A stretch of DNA of 33,276 nucleotides from Bythopirellula sp. (lineage in GTDB: Bacteria > Planctomycetota > Planctomycetia > Pirellulales > Lacipirellulaceae), in the NCBI GenBank assembly GCA_028285205.1, contig JANQQA010000141.1, forward strand, positions 1-33,276, read 5' to 3'. Shown here in pieces: positions 9,046-16,209 of the stretch; the stretch's first letter is position 1; each line of letters begins with the position of its first letter. Under the pieces are notes generated by a model. That model had not been told where the DNA came from. It worked only from the letters and a program-made list of their open reading frames with translations, and searched no databases. The position numbers and the translations under genes are program-made.

Positions 9046-9073
9046 TTGCTACCCCCCCAGTTGATGGTACAAT
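9046..9073 (+). promoter_or_regulatory. Possible sigma70-like promoter of the metallophosphatase gene
   Basis: TTGCTA (9046-9051, 4/6) and TACAAT (9068-9073, 5/6) are 16 bp apart; the spacer contains a run of seven C. The leader to ATG 9163 would be about 80 nt. The same -10 hexamer, TACAAT, is used by the epimerase promoter candidate. Confidence 0.4.
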
Positions 9074-9162
9074 CTGTAGTAGCTAGCTAGGGTTTGCTTA
9101 GGACGGTGCTACCTAGAAAGTGCCACCTGCCAGTCCATCAACCCCAGCGGCGTAGCTCCGAC

Positions 9163-10509
9163 ATGATCGCGCGCACAGCAGCTCTTTCATCGCGTCTTTG
9201 GACGAGAGCCCTCTATCGCACGTCGGCCGTCCTGTTACTGACTACCGTCGTCGCCTCGTTGTCCCACACACGAGTCCTCGCCGATTCACCCGTGCTGGTC
9301 GTTGGTGCCGCGGCGGACGTACAGTACGAAGACCGCGAACCGGGGCCTCATCCCGACGACATCCGCCGCTGGTACGACACGGCGCACGTTCGCTTGGACG
9401 GGGCGATTCGGGCTTGGAACGCGAGAACCGACATCGATTTGGTGATGCACCTTGGTGACATCATCAACGCAAAGTGGGAGAGCTTTGATGCGGTGCTCGA
9501 TTATGCTGACGGGACGGACTACGATCCCGATTTACTCACGTTTCGTGACCTGAACGTGCCGAGCTACCAGCTGTTGGGCAACCATGAGTTTTATGCCATT
9601 CAAGATGATCCCCATCCGGACGGAGAAGACGACCTGCATGTGCGTGAGCGTCTAGGCTTGGCCAACAACCTAGGCTACTACGAGTTGCGACCCGTCGACG
9701 GTTACCGATTTGTGATTCTCGACGACCAGGTTCCCGAAGCGAATCCGGAACGCCCCGAAGACAGCTTTGGACTTGGTGATCGGCGCGAGCGCTACTTCGA
9801 TCAGCAGATGCAGTGGGCACGTCGCATGGTGGCGGACGCGTACCGCGAAGGTGAGAAGGTCATCCTTTATCAACACTACCCGATGTCCAGCTACTACAAC
9901 GACCGCGAGCTGAATACTTGGGAAGCGGAACTCGCTTCGATCATCGAGACTTACCCAAACATCGTTGCACACTTTTCAGGACATTTTCATAGCGGTCCCG
10001 GGAAACCGAAGAACGGCGTGTTGTTCGACACGCTGGGAGGCACACTAAGTGCCAACCCCGAGCTTGATCAAAACATCTGGTACGTCCTGGAGTTTTACGA
10101 CGACCGCGTGGTTGTAGACCAGTTTGGCGAGAACTTCTACCTCGACCCCGACGAAGACGATAAAGAGTTCTTCTATCGCGACCATACCGCGCCACTCGCG
10201 TGCGATCCGGGCGACAATTGCCAGGAAGTGACCTTCACCGACTTCAACGGCGATGGCGACTTCGACGGTGATGATCTGGCAGTGTGGCGCTCGCGGTACG
10301 GTCAACTGTCGCAGGCGACCCTGGCTGACGGGGATGCCCAGGGCGACCAGGACGTCGACGGCGGTGACTTCCTCGGTTGGCAACGGGCGGAACACGTCTC
10401 GGTCGCAGCAGCGGTTTCGCCAATCGCCGTGCCAGAACCTAGTTCGATCGTGCTGCTGGGCATGCTATTGCTGACGTCGGTCGCGAGCGCGGCGAGAATG
10501 CGCAAGTAA
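9163..10509 (+). CDS. Exported metallophosphatase (ADPRibase-Mn-like) with dockerin and PEP-CTERM
   Basis: I chose ATG 9163 because a signal peptide begins there (basic Arg-rich start, SAVLLLTTVVASLS, cleavage near VLA-DS at 38-42). An upstream start at 9094 would add 23 non-signal residues. The product is 448 aa. The calcineurin-like phosphoesterase ligands are visible: Asp52 and Gln54 (ADVQY), Asp99 (HLGD), Asn140-His (LLGNHE), His238 (YQHYP), and His274 and His276 (SGHFH). The DxQ in place of DxH is characteristic of the Mn-dependent ADP-ribose/CDP-alcohol diphosphatase branch. Residues 357-410 have two Asp-rich, dockerin-type calcium loops (DFNGDGDFDGDD, DQDVDGGDF). The tail VPEPSSIVLLG-hydrophobic-RMRK is a PEP-CTERM sorting signal (424-448), cleaved in other bacteria by exosortase. 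It should be a cell-surface or secreted phosphodiesterase; the natural substrate is unknown. Confidence 0.88.
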   Translation: MIARTAALSSRLWTRALYRTSAVLLLTTVVASLSHTRVLADSPVLVVGAAADVQYEDREPGPHPDDIRRWYDTAHVRLDGAIRAWNARTDIDLVMHLGDIINAKWESFDAVLDYADGTDYDPDLLTFRDLNVPSYQLLGNHEFYAIQDDPHPDGEDDLHVRERLGLANNLGYYELRPVDGYRFVILDDQVPEANPERPEDSFGLGDRRERYFDQQMQWARRMVADAYREGEKVILYQHYPMSSYYNDRELNTWEAELASIIETYPNIVAHFSGHFHSGPGKPKNGVLFDTLGGTLSANPELDQNIWYVLEFYDDRVVVDQFGENFYLDPDEDDKEFFYRDHTAPLACDPGDNCQEVTFTDFNGDGDFDGDDLAVWRSRYGQLSQATLADGDAQGDQDVDGGDFLGWQRAEHVSVAAAVSPIAVPEPSSIVLLGMLLLTSVASAARMRK

Positions 10510-10591
10510 TCCGACCATAGCACTGCAGTGGTTTCAAGCGCCAATTTCGTGCTTCCGTCAGCCGTGACATCTATGTGCGGCACTCCGGCAT

Positions 10592-10620
10592 TTGTGTGCG
10601 ATTCACGGAATCGATACACT
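10592..10620 (+). promoter_or_regulatory. Weak promoter candidate for the small kinase-like gene
   Basis: TTGTGT (10592-10597) and TACACT (10615-10620) are 17 bp apart, each with a modest match to consensus. It lies 58 bp before ATG 10678. Spacing is ideal, but the hexamers alone are not convincing. Confidence 0.22.
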
Positions 10621-10677
10621 GCTTCTTTGTCGTTCTGCTTAACGAGACTCTCGCGCTAGGCCCACTGGTTGCACGCG

Positions 10678-11040
10678 ATGTGGTGGAATCGTCGAAAACC
10701 TGAGTGTAAGAAGTTCCTGGAAATACTGCAGCGGAGCCGTCTGCTTGATAAAGCTGAAATCCGCCGAGCTTGCCGTGACGTGAAATCTAAGTCGCTTGAG
10801 GAGCTTTGTACCCATCTTGTGCAAAGTGGCGTGATTACTCAATGGCAATGTGACAAGCTGAAAGCAGGAAGACACAGAGGGTTCTTTTTTGATAAGTTTG
10901 TACTACAAGATCAACTTCGCAAAGATGATGTTAGCACCACCTACTTAGCAATCGACTTGGAAACGGATGAGAAGGTGGGGTTGCGTGTTATATTTCCGTT
11001 CGACGGAGGGTCATTCACTGCCGAGATCGTACAGTTGTAG
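10678..11040 (+). CDS. Small kinase-N-terminus-like protein, kinase core absent
   Basis: A 120-aa protein starting at ATG 10678 (the TTG at 10669 is also in frame). Its first 70 residues follow the pattern found at the N-terminus of many planctomycete Ser/Thr kinases. These are a FLEILQRSRLLD segment, a LCTHLVQSGVITQWQCDKL helix-turn segment and GRHRGFFFDKFVLQDQL, which normally leads straight into the kinase glycine loop. Here the loop is lost (RKDDVSTTYLA in place of GxGGMGxVYLA) and the protein ends about 35 residues later. The next 140 bp do not continue a kinase in any frame I could follow. Either it is a truncated kinase remnant or a short stand-alone family that reuses the kinase N-terminal domain. 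The intact frame and tidy C-terminus make a real small protein plausible. It is not catalytic as a kinase. Confidence 0.6.
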   Translation: MWWNRRKPECKKFLEILQRSRLLDKAEIRRACRDVKSKSLEELCTHLVQSGVITQWQCDKLKAGRHRGFFFDKFVLQDQLRKDDVSTTYLAIDLETDEKVGLRVIFPFDGGSFTAEIVQL

Positions 11041-11181
11041 CGCCACAGCGGCGATGAGTTTGTCAATCGTGAGCGTACGTCAGTTGCAACAGGAAGACCA
11101 CGCTTTTCATACGACTTCTGGTCTGTCATCGTAAGCGTCACCCCCGTCGTGATGGCCCGATCGCAAATAAGGTGAGAGAGT

Positions 11182-12378
11182 ATGCAGAAAACCGCTCAAC
11201 CAGATGCCACGTGGTTCGAGATCCCTGCCCTATGGGCGTCTTCCATCGCCTTGTATCTTTCCATTGCGTCATTGACCTACGCGCAGGTGGGACATTCCGA
11301 GGTGACCATTCCGACGCTTGATTTGGCTGATCAGCAACATCGGCAAGTCGTCGTTGACCGGGAAGCGGGGCAGTACTTGGGACATCCAACGACGGTGCTG
11401 CTGGAAGACAACAAGACGATTCTCACCGTGTATCCCAAGGGCCATGGCCGCGGCCCCATCGTCATGAAGCGCAGCGACGATGCGGGGCTGACCTGGTCGG
11501 AGCGTCTACCAACTCCTGAAAGCTGGGCAACCTCCAAAGAAACGCCAACGATTCACCGTGTGATCGACAGCACCGGCAAGAAGCGCTTGATTGTCTGGTC
11601 GGGACTCTACCCGGCGCGTCTTTCCGTGAGCGAGGACGATGGCGAGTCGTGGAGTGAACTGGAGCAAGTGGGAGACTGGGGCGGCATCGTGGTGATGGGC
11701 TTCGTCGAGCCGCTCAGTACGCCTGGGCATTACTTAGCTATGTTCCACGACGACGGGCGTTTTATTTCTGCAGATTCAAAGCGCAGTAATCCGAGCGTGA
11801 TGACGCTTTACCAAACACGATCGACCGATGGCGGTCTTACCTGGAGCGCCCCGGAAACGATCTGGAGTAGCAGCGAAGTCCACCTGTGCGAACCGGGTTG
11901 CATTCGTTCTCCTGACGGAAAACAGTTTGCGGTCCTGCTCAGGGAGAACCGTCGCGTGAAGAACTCTCACATCATTTTTTCCAACGACGAGGGCCAGACG
12001 TGGTCGGAACCCAAGGAAGTGCCGCTTGCTTTGACTGGCGATCGGCATACAGGCAAGTACTCACCGGATGGGCGATTGCTGATCTGCTTCCGCTGCTGTT
12101 CACCAAAACGCGCTGCCGATAGCAGACCTTTTGAAGGTGACTGGGTCGCTTGGGTTGGGACGTACGACGACCTGGTAAACGGAGCCGAAGGGCAGTACTC
12201 ACTTCGCTTGGCGGACAACACGAAGGCTTACGACACGACCTATCCAGGCGTCGAAGTTCTCCCCGACGGAACCTTTGTGACTACCACGTACGGTCACTGG
12301 ACCAAGGGAGAGCAACCCTACATCTTGTCGGTGCGACTGAAGCTTGATGAACTTGATCGCTTTGCGCAGCAGCGGTGA
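11182..12378 (+). CDS. Exported sialidase-like protein with Asp-box repeats
   Basis: 398 aa, starting at ATG 11182 after a purine-rich GTGAGAGAG stretch. There is a likely signal peptide (hydrophobic core 17-33, cleavage near TYA-QV). The body is an exo-alpha-sialidase/BNR six-bladed propeller candidate. Four Asp boxes of the form S-x-D-x-G-x-T/S-W are seen at about 98-105, 150-157, 214-221 and 267-274. PTIHRV, SGLYPARL and CEPGCIRSPDG fit the arginine-rich active-site neighbourhood of this superfamily. I cannot assign all three catalytic arginines. Related planctomycete proteins are often annotated as exo-alpha-sialidase, but the fold also occurs in other glycoside hydrolases and non-enzymatic proteins, so substrate specificity is open. 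It is probably extracytoplasmic and may act on surface or environmental acidic glycans. Confidence 0.78.
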   Translation: MQKTAQPDATWFEIPALWASSIALYLSIASLTYAQVGHSEVTIPTLDLADQQHRQVVVDREAGQYLGHPTTVLLEDNKTILTVYPKGHGRGPIVMKRSDDAGLTWSERLPTPESWATSKETPTIHRVIDSTGKKRLIVWSGLYPARLSVSEDDGESWSELEQVGDWGGIVVMGFVEPLSTPGHYLAMFHDDGRFISADSKRSNPSVMTLYQTRSTDGGLTWSAPETIWSSSEVHLCEPGCIRSPDGKQFAVLLRENRRVKNSHIIFSNDEGQTWSEPKEVPLALTGDRHTGKYSPDGRLLICFRCCSPKRAADSRPFEGDWVAWVGTYDDLVNGAEGQYSLRLADNTKAYDTTYPGVEVLPDGTFVTTTYGHWTKGEQPYILSVRLKLDELDRFAQQR

Positions 12379-12429
12379 TCCAATCCGCGCTGAGTGCGTA
12401 ATTGCCGCATCCCATGAGTGCGTTTTTTC

Positions 12430-12457
12430 TTGTGATCACGCCCACATCGCCTAGAAT
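12430..12457 (+). promoter_or_regulatory. Possible sigma70-like promoter of DUF1559 copy 2
   Basis: TTGTGA (12430-12435, 4/6) and TAGAAT (12452-12457, 5/6) are 16 bp apart in the 119-bp gap after the sialidase gene. The leader would be about 35 nt to ATG 12498. Confidence 0.35.
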
Positions 12458-12497
12458 TTTAGCAAGTGGACTAAGGCCAAGTTCGAGGTTCCCCAGA

Positions 12498-13475
12498 ATG
12501 TCGCTTCAGAAAACTCGGACACATCGAGCATTTACACTGGTCGAGTTGCTGGTGGTGATCGCGATCATCGGCGTTTTGATTTCGTTGTTGCTGCCCGCCG
12601 TGCAGGCGGCGCGTGAATCGGCCCGCGGAAATAGTTGCCGAAACAAATTGAAACAGATCGGACTGTCACTCCACCAGTACCACGACGCGATCGGGCAATT
12701 GCCGCTGGGCAGCCAGGGACGCAATTCCGACAGTGCGCGAAGGTTCAACTACCGATCCGGAGTGATTCGCACGGCGTTCTTGATTTACCTGTTCCCTTAC
12801 CTTGAGGAAGGGGCCGTCTACGACCGATACGACTTCAAAATCGCGACGAATCAGCAAACGCAGATGGTGACCTCACCAATCAATAATCGCTTGGACATCT
12901 GGAGTTGCCCTTCCGACGAACCATTCACCGGTCAGCAATGCGAGGGGGGCAATGCTCAGGATCACAAAGGCAATTATGGCGTAAATTGGGGTCAGTACAC
13001 TTTCGCGTTTCAGTCGCAGCGGTGTCAGGACGAGCGAATCGCTCCCGACGATTGCCACATTGCGCCGTTTCACCTGCAGTTCGGAGCACGGTTCGGCCAG
13101 ATACGCGATGGACTGAGTAACACTGCCGCGCTGGTCGAAATGCTTCAAGCGCCAGCGGAAGATCGTTGCGACCGTCGAGGAAGAATTTGGAATGACGAAG
13201 CAGGTTGCTATCAGGTCATGTTCCGGTTTCCGCCCAACACAGCGGAACCCGATGTGACGCGCTGCACGCATCGACCCGAGCTCAACCTGCCTTGCCAACC
13301 CAAGTCTAATTTTCCGCAAGACGAGTTTATCAGCGCCCGCAGTCGCCACCCCGGCGGCGTGCACTTGCTGTTGTGTGATGGCAGTGTCCACCACTCGGCC
13401 GACGGCGTGGATGTCGACGTTTGGCGAGCTTACTCAACGATCGACAGCGAAGAAGTAATCAACGCGCTGCCCTAG
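12498..13475 (+). CDS. DUF1559 prepilin-like protein (copy 2)
   Basis: The start is ATG 12498, with GAGG (12485-12488) at 9 nt. Frame upstream to 12402 is not protein-like. The product is 325 aa: leader [11 protein letters not shown], then [33 protein letters not shown]. The residue before the cleavage Phe is Ala rather than the usual Gly. DUF1559 patches [27 protein letters not shown] and [13 protein letters not shown] follow. The C-terminal signature [13 protein letters not shown] has the canonical H-X9-DG form, unlike copies 1 and 3. It carries several Cys residues in the middle (CEGG, CQDER, CHIAP), suggesting disulphides outside the cell. It is likely exported by a pseudopilus-type system; function unknown. 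Confidence 0.86.
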   Translation: MSLQKTRTHRAFTLVELLVVIAIIGVLISLLLPAVQAARESARGNSCRNKLKQIGLSLHQYHDAIGQLPLGSQGRNSDSARRFNYRSGVIRTAFLIYLFPYLEEGAVYDRYDFKIATNQQTQMVTSPINNRLDIWSCPSDEPFTGQQCEGGNAQDHKGNYGVNWGQYTFAFQSQRCQDERIAPDDCHIAPFHLQFGARFGQIRDGLSNTAALVEMLQAPAEDRCDRRGRIWNDEAGCYQVMFRFPPNTAEPDVTRCTHRPELNLPCQPKSNFPQDEFISARSRHPGGVHLLLCDGSVHHSADGVDVDVWRAYSTIDSEEVINALP

Positions 13476-13568
13476 TCTTCGATCAACTTCATTGTCGAAT
13501 CGCCCTGACCAGTCAGTTCCGACGCCAGCGAAATTGTCAGCTTCTCGGACCTGCTGATGTCGTCGGCA

Positions 13569-13985
13569 CTACTCGCGAGTCGGCTGCACTGTAAAGTCCA
13601 TTTCAGTATCTTCTTGCGGTAGGTCGACGGACTGCTGATAGTCTCTGAAGAGCGCGTTTCCGAACGGGGAGTCGTCGTTACCACCTTGCCCGTCAAAGCC
13701 ATCAATGCGAACGATGTGAGGGCCACCGACGGTTCCTTTGCCTGTGGCGGCTCGCGTATCAAAGGCGCCGTCTTGAATGATCGCCACTCCCTGAGGGCCG
13801 CGATTGCCTTTCACGGGGTCGGGGTCGAACACGATCCGCCCGGTAGGCACCGGCGCTCCGCGAAACTCAACTCGGCCCTGCACATGATAGCGCCGAGGCC
13901 CCTTGTCCCCTGAACATCCAGTTCCCAACAAGACGGCGACCGTCAGGCCGCATGTATACAGGGACGTGCGAACGTGATGGATCAT
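13569..13985 (-). CDS. Small lipoprotein with transthyretin-like (carboxypeptidase-regulatory) fold
   Basis: 138 aa with an N-terminal lipoprotein signal (hydrophobic 9-22, lipobox LGTGC with Cys24). The mature part reads GRVEFRGAPVPTGRIVFDPD, then GPQGVAIIQDGAFDTR and GTVGGPHIVRIDGFDG, the beta-sandwich repeat pattern of the small carboxypeptidase-regulatory-like lipoproteins that are abundant in planctomycetes. These are usually encoded directly next to DUF1559 genes, as here. It starts 48 bp downstream of DUF1559 copy 3 on the same strand, so a two-gene operon is likely. No clear Shine-Dalgarno precedes ATG 13985. Function unknown; envelope-located by its lipobox. Confidence 0.82.
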   Translation of the reverse strand: MIHHVRTSLYTCGLTVAVLLGTGCSGDKGPRRYHVQGRVEFRGAPVPTGRIVFDPDPVKGNRGPQGVAIIQDGAFDTRAATGKGTVGGPHIVRIDGFDGQGGNDDSPFGNALFRDYQQSVDLPQEDTEMDFTVQPTRE

Positions 13986-14033
13986 TGGATGAGGATTCCG
14001 TGGACGACTTGGGGCCCTGGTATTTGATACAAA

Positions 14034-15017
14034 CTAGCGCGGCCGGGCACCGGTCGCATCTTCGGCGAACTCGCCACGATTCGCAAGCTCTCGGTACGTG
14101 AAGATATCGAGGTCTTCGGAAACGAAGCTTGCGCTCGCATCGCAGCGGGCGAAGTGTGCGCCGCCGGGATGCAAGCTACTGAAGGTCTGGTCGTTGAACA
14201 ATCCCGGAACCAAGTTAATGCCGTCCACCACGTTTTTGGAAGCTGACATGCCAGCCGCAGCACGGGGGTTCACGCCAAAGCCGATCCCGCGGATCCAACA
14301 CGATCCGTCGCCCCCGGCAAAATCGGCGTCGTGCGTCGAAGCGCTAATCACGAAGATCGTGGGGTGAGCAATTTCTCCGACCAAGAATGTGTTGGTTGTG
14401 CCAGAGGTGATCTCGCGCATGTTGGTGGAGTGGTCGCGGCGCAACACGCCTTGCGAGGCAAAACCGCCGTTTTGTCTTGGGTTCGGATCTTCTACCGCGT
14501 AAGTCTGTCCGGTTGCGTCAGTGCCCTTCGGACCCATGATGCCGTAGTAGTGTGAGGTGTAGGTCTGCACACCACCTCGTAACGTACTACTACCGTGTCG
14601 CGCGAAGAGTGTCGTGGCGCTGGGGCATAAGAAAGTATCAATTCGATTTATCCCATGTTCCAGCTTGTTCGCGCCGCGAAAATCCGTACCATCGTCGATC
14701 GCAAACCGGTCGAACAGCGGTTGCTGCTCGATGTACGGCAGAATGAAAACGTTCCAAGACAGCCCATCGTTGACGGTCGCCCCAGGAGGAAACCCGTCCA
14801 ACACGTCGTGATAGTTCTGCATCGCCAACGCGACTTGGCGCAAGCTGTTCAGGCATGTCGATCGGCGGGCGGCCTCGCGAGCTGCTTGGACTGCCGGCAG
14901 CAGCAATGCGACCAAGACACCAATGATCGCGATGACAACGAGCAACTCAACCAACGTGAATCCTGGCCGGCGGAGAGGACGGGCAAAGAACGTCTCATGC
15001 CCACCTGCAGCTGTCAT
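14034..15017 (-). CDS. DUF1559 prepilin-like protein (copy 3), H-X9-DG variant
   Basis: From ATG 15017 the product is 327 aa: MTAAGGHETFFARPLRRPG, then [36 protein letters not shown]1559 patches LRQVALAMQNYHD, PYIEQQPLFDRF and SGTTNTFLVGEI, and a C-terminal signature HPGGAHFARCDAS (Gly of DG replaced by Ala, as in copy 1). The start is uncertain. An in-frame ATG at 15146 has GGAG about 11 nt upstream and would add 43 residues ahead of the prepilin leader. That would be unusual for a prepilin, and the extra part resembles the interior of a DUF1559 domain (see the separate entry). It is probably co-transcribed with the downstream lipoprotein. Confidence 0.83.
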   Translation of the reverse strand: MTAAGGHETFFARPLRRPGFTLVELLVVIAIIGVLVALLLPAVQAAREAARRSTCLNSLRQVALAMQNYHDVLDGFPPGATVNDGLSWNVFILPYIEQQPLFDRFAIDDGTDFRGANKLEHGINRIDTFLCPSATTLFARHGSSTLRGGVQTYTSHYYGIMGPKGTDATGQTYAVEDPNPRQNGGFASQGVLRRDHSTNMREITSGTTNTFLVGEIAHPTIFVISASTHDADFAGGDGSCWIRGIGFGVNPRAAAGMSASKNVVDGINLVPGLFNDQTFSSLHPGGAHFARCDASASFVSEDLDIFTYRELANRGEFAEDATGARPR

Positions 15018-15195
15018 TTCTAGTGACGCAGAGACGGTGATACCTATATCACATTCGTCTGGTGGCAACTGTAGCGTGCCGATTTCGTCCAGCCGTCGCA
15101 CGCCAGGATCAGCAATAGCATAAGTTTGGACGTTCGTACCAGCCATGCTGTGAATGACTCCATATAAATTGGAACGGCCCGAGACGCTGAGAATC
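15018..15195 (-). pseudogene. Remnant of a further DUF1559 gene fused in frame ahead of copy 3
   Basis: In the same frame as copy 3, after a TAG near 15195-15197, the minus strand reads NLYGVIHSMAGTN, then VQTYAIADP. This parallels the interior of copy 3 itself, HYYGIMGPKGTDATG then QTYAVEDP. Y-G, G-T, QTYA and DP line up with one gap. It looks like a leftover middle segment of a duplicated DUF1559 gene joined without frame break to the intact copy. The similarity is short and was aligned by eye. Confidence 0.35.
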
Positions 15196-15197
15196 TA

Positions 15198-16209
15198 CTG
15201 GGGAATCCCGGTTCAACAAGTCACCCATAAGCTTGGGCAGAGCTCGATCGTCACGATGAGCTACCGTGGTACGGCAGGCATTCATTGGACTACAGTTTAA
15301 GCGGTCGGAACTCTAACGACAACAAATCTCTGGGAGGGCGGCCTGCGCTAAACACTGCTAAAGAAGCGGCTGTGCCGTCGTCCATCCAGCTCGTACCGCC
15401 GTGCCAGGGCTGTGGGGTAGGCGCTGCGCTCAGATTTTTGTGCATTCACGAGCGCCCCGTTTGAGAGGCTCTACCGAGTTGGCATCCGCAGTCTCGCGGT
15501 TGTCGAAGTACTCGCCGTAGGCCGCTTGTTGGTTTGCAGAGGCGTTAAACCCACCATAGCTTCACTCCCTTCGCGCCCGCGTTGAGAAGTATCCGCTCCG
15601 ATGCTCCTCGCGTTGCCGCGCAGGATTGTACTTGGTCGGCATCCCGCTGCCGACTGCTGCCCGGTACTTCTTGACTAGGCCGAGGACTATACAGAAGCAC
15701 ACTATTCGACGATACTGGAAACTCGACGATGTTTGGCGACGTCAACCGGGGCCTAGGCCGCCAAACCAGCGTGTGGATCATTGAAGTTGCTCGATGGTAG
15801 CGAACTTTTTCCACCCTGCGGCGTATCAACATATGTGGTAAGCGGGCAACAACACGTTGCCCAAAATCAGCGCGGATGACGACAGTGTGGAAGGTCGTCG
15901 ACACGCTCTACGGAGAGGGCCTCGAATCGCGACACTTGGAACGTGGTAACGCTGACGCGTTGCACCACCATTCCCTTCTTTCAAAAAAAGCCGCCAGCCT
16001 GCTTGGGAATTCTGAACTAGGCTTCCTATGTGCGAGTAACGAATGTCGCTCGCGATATACGCACCAATCAGGCTTATCTTGACCTCGTCATCGCTTACCT
16101 CGACGCGGTCACCGGCTTTTCAATCGAGGAAGAATCTGGCTTTGTTCGGCGAGTCTACTGACCAGGTGGACGTCCCGACTGCGGGCAAAGACTGTCGCGG
16201 GGGAGAGAC
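15198..16209. other. About 1 kb without an intact gene; decayed coding traces
   Basis: No frame here gives a convincing whole protein. Three traces look coding-like. On the minus strand 15430-15561 reads GGFNASANQQAAYGEYFDN and onward to a TGA, and the same frame just upstream (past an in-frame TGA at 15562-15564) contains GLVKKYRAAVGSGMPTKYNP. On the plus strand 16021-16161 reads VTNVARDIRTNQAYLDLVIA and onward for 46 codons from a TAG to a TGA with no ATG. I do not recognise their families with confidence. The last could be the end of an outer-membrane efflux-type helix, but this is weak. Promoters for the flanking divergent genes should lie here; I found no strong match. Confidence 0.4.

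Noticed and set aside
10521-10530. CACTGCAGTG palindrome after the metallophosphatase gene
   Set aside because: It is a 10-bp perfect palindrome without loop or T run, so neither a terminator nor a recognised operator.
13472-13762. Minus-strand frame overlapping the lipoprotein 3' end
   Set aside because: It lies in another frame of the lipoprotein gene; the sequence is low-complexity and has no domain.
15545-15904. 119-codon minus-strand frame in the 1-kb gap
   Set aside because: Composition is Arg/Ser/Pro-rich with no motif, and a different minus-strand frame in the same stretch looks more coding-like.
15198-16209. Possible insertion sequence in the 1-kb gap
   Set aside because: I looked for transposase motifs and terminal inverted repeats by eye and found none.
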